NCBI GenBank assembly: GCA_023396115.1
Contig: JAEWXC010000071.1
Location: 1 to 13,765 of the forward strand
Direction of reading: 5' to 3'
Origin: Actinomycetes bacterium
GTDB taxonomy: Bacteria > Actinomycetota > Actinomycetes > Propionibacteriales > Nocardioidaceae
DNA length: 13,765 nt
A program made the translations under genes and the position numbers. Under the pieces are notes generated by a model, which searched no databases, was not told the origin of the DNA, and was given only the letters and a program-made list of their open reading frames with translations. Below, piece after piece: positions 13,345-13,765 of the stretch (within the stretch, counting starts at the first letter, position 1; every line of letters begins with the position of its first letter).

Positions 13345-13420
13345 GCCCCGGTCGTCTAGCGGCCTAGGACGCCGCCCTCTCACGGCGGTAGCGAGGGTTC
13401 AAATCCCTTCCGGGGTACCA
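13345..13420 (+). tRNA. tRNA-Glu (anticodon CTC), copy 2
   Basis: This has the same 76 bases as the copy at 13082-13157, including encoded CCA at 13418-13420 and anticodon CTC. The flanks differ completely, so the repeat ends exactly at the mature tRNA boundaries. It has its own downstream hairpin. Confidence 0.97.
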
Positions 13421-13423
13421 CGT

Positions 13424-13455
13424 CGAGGCCCGGATCCACACGGATCCGGGCCTCG
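13424..13455 (+). terminator. Strong hairpin after tRNA-Glu copy 2
   Basis: A perfect 14-bp stem (13424-13437 with 13442-13455) closes the loop ACAC, starting 4 bases after the CCA end. Its position and form match the hairpin after copy 1, although the sequence is different. Likely terminator. Confidence 0.75.
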
Positions 13456-13534
13456 CTGCATCTGTACCGCGCAGGCCCGTCGCCGTGTCCGTTTTCCGCC
13501 AGAGACCCGGGTGCCGGTGGCGCACAATGGACGC

Positions 13535-13765
13535 ATGGGCACCGCAGGGATCAGGGACGCGACGGGCGAGCTGGACCCCGCGGCCTGCTACCGCGTGGTC
13601 TCCAGCCGTGACCGTCGCTTCGACGGCGTCTTCTGGACCGCGGTCCGTACGACCGGCATCTACTGCCGGCCGTCGTGCCCGGCGCGCACCCCGAAGCCCG
13701 AGAACGTCACCTTCTACCTGACCTCGGCCGCCGCCCACGAGGCGGGCTACCGCGCGTGCAAGCGC
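13535..13765 (+). CDS. Ada-type methyl-acceptor/zinc domain protein (3' truncated)
   Basis: The first 77 residues of a protein cut by the window edge match the N-terminal zinc domain of Ada. Cys44, Cys48 and Cys75 lie in YCRPSCPARTPKPENVTFY and GYRACKR, with the spacing of E. coli Ada Cys38, Cys42 and Cys69; the fourth Cys would be just beyond the edge. In Ada the first Cys accepts methyl groups from DNA phosphotriesters and turns the protein into an activator of alkylation-damage repair. The full protein could be Ada, or the Ada-AlkA fusion common in actinobacteria; the visible part cannot tell. ATG 13535 follows CACAAT by 6 bases, a possible -10 box of a leaderless transcript. Confidence 0.88.
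   Translation, partial: MGTAGIRDATGELDPAACYRVVSSRDRRFDGVFWTAVRTTGIYCRPSCPARTPKPENVTFYLTSAAAHEAGYRACKR

Noticed and set aside
13485..13721. Plus-strand frame starting before the Ada-domain gene
   Set aside because: It is out of frame with the clear Ada zinc-domain sequence that starts at 13535.

Overview
The window looks like chromosome from a high-GC actinobacterium. Coding density is high, GTG starts are common, several genes show a leaderless-promoter layout, and the block FAH-family hydrolase / gltX / tRNA-Gln / tRNA-Glu is an arrangement I know from mycobacteria and relatives. A Nocardioidaceae-like member of the Propionibacteriales is my guess, not a demonstration. No integrase, transposase, phage gene or CRISPR array is present.

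Layout. (1) Positions 1-1829 hold one amidase-signature enzyme gene. On both sides it is bracketed by arrays of the same short repeat, and the two arrays are in opposite orientation. (2) Positions 1833-4442 are a biotin-uptake locus. A minus-strand operon bioY-bioM-bioN (substrate-binding subunit, ATPase, transmembrane coupler of an ECF transporter) faces a plus-strand TetR-family regulator. Two near-perfect palindromes TGAAC-GGC-GTTCA lie between them and match the operator reported for the biotin repressor BioQ. Overlapping divergent -10 boxes sit beside the operators. (3) Positions 4449-5051 encode an MfpA/Qnr-like pentapeptide-repeat protein only 6 bases after the regulator, so the two are probably cotranscribed. 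(4) Positions 5080-6300 encode an MFS exporter on the minus strand, convergent with the pentapeptide gene and separated from it by a shared hairpin. (5) Positions 6586-9245 carry an epoxide-hydrolase-like alpha/beta hydrolase, a small Cys-motif protein of unknown function, a conserved actinobacterial protein on the minus strand and a DUF2087 protein. (6) Positions 9320-11589 are an FAH-family hydrolase overlapping gltX by ATGA. (7) Positions 11747-12877 encode a CPBP (CAAX-like) membrane protease. (8) Positions 12947-13420 carry tRNA-Gln(CTG) and two identical tRNA-Glu(CTC), with strong hairpins after each tRNA-Glu. (9) At the right edge an Ada-type zinc/methyl-acceptor domain begins and runs off the window.

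How the parts work together. BioYMN should import biotin, with the TetR protein as its probable repressor and autoregulator. GltX should charge the adjacent tRNA-Glu. If, as in most actinobacteria, there is no GlnRS, it should also mischarge the adjacent tRNA-Gln, which GatCAB then amidates. The remaining genes look like independent single-gene units, several with promoters ending 6 to 8 bases before the start codon.

The least ordinary features are the inverted repeat arrays around the amidase, the BioQ-like double operator shared by two back-to-back promoters, and the pairing of a biotin regulator with a gyrase-protection-type pentapeptide protein.
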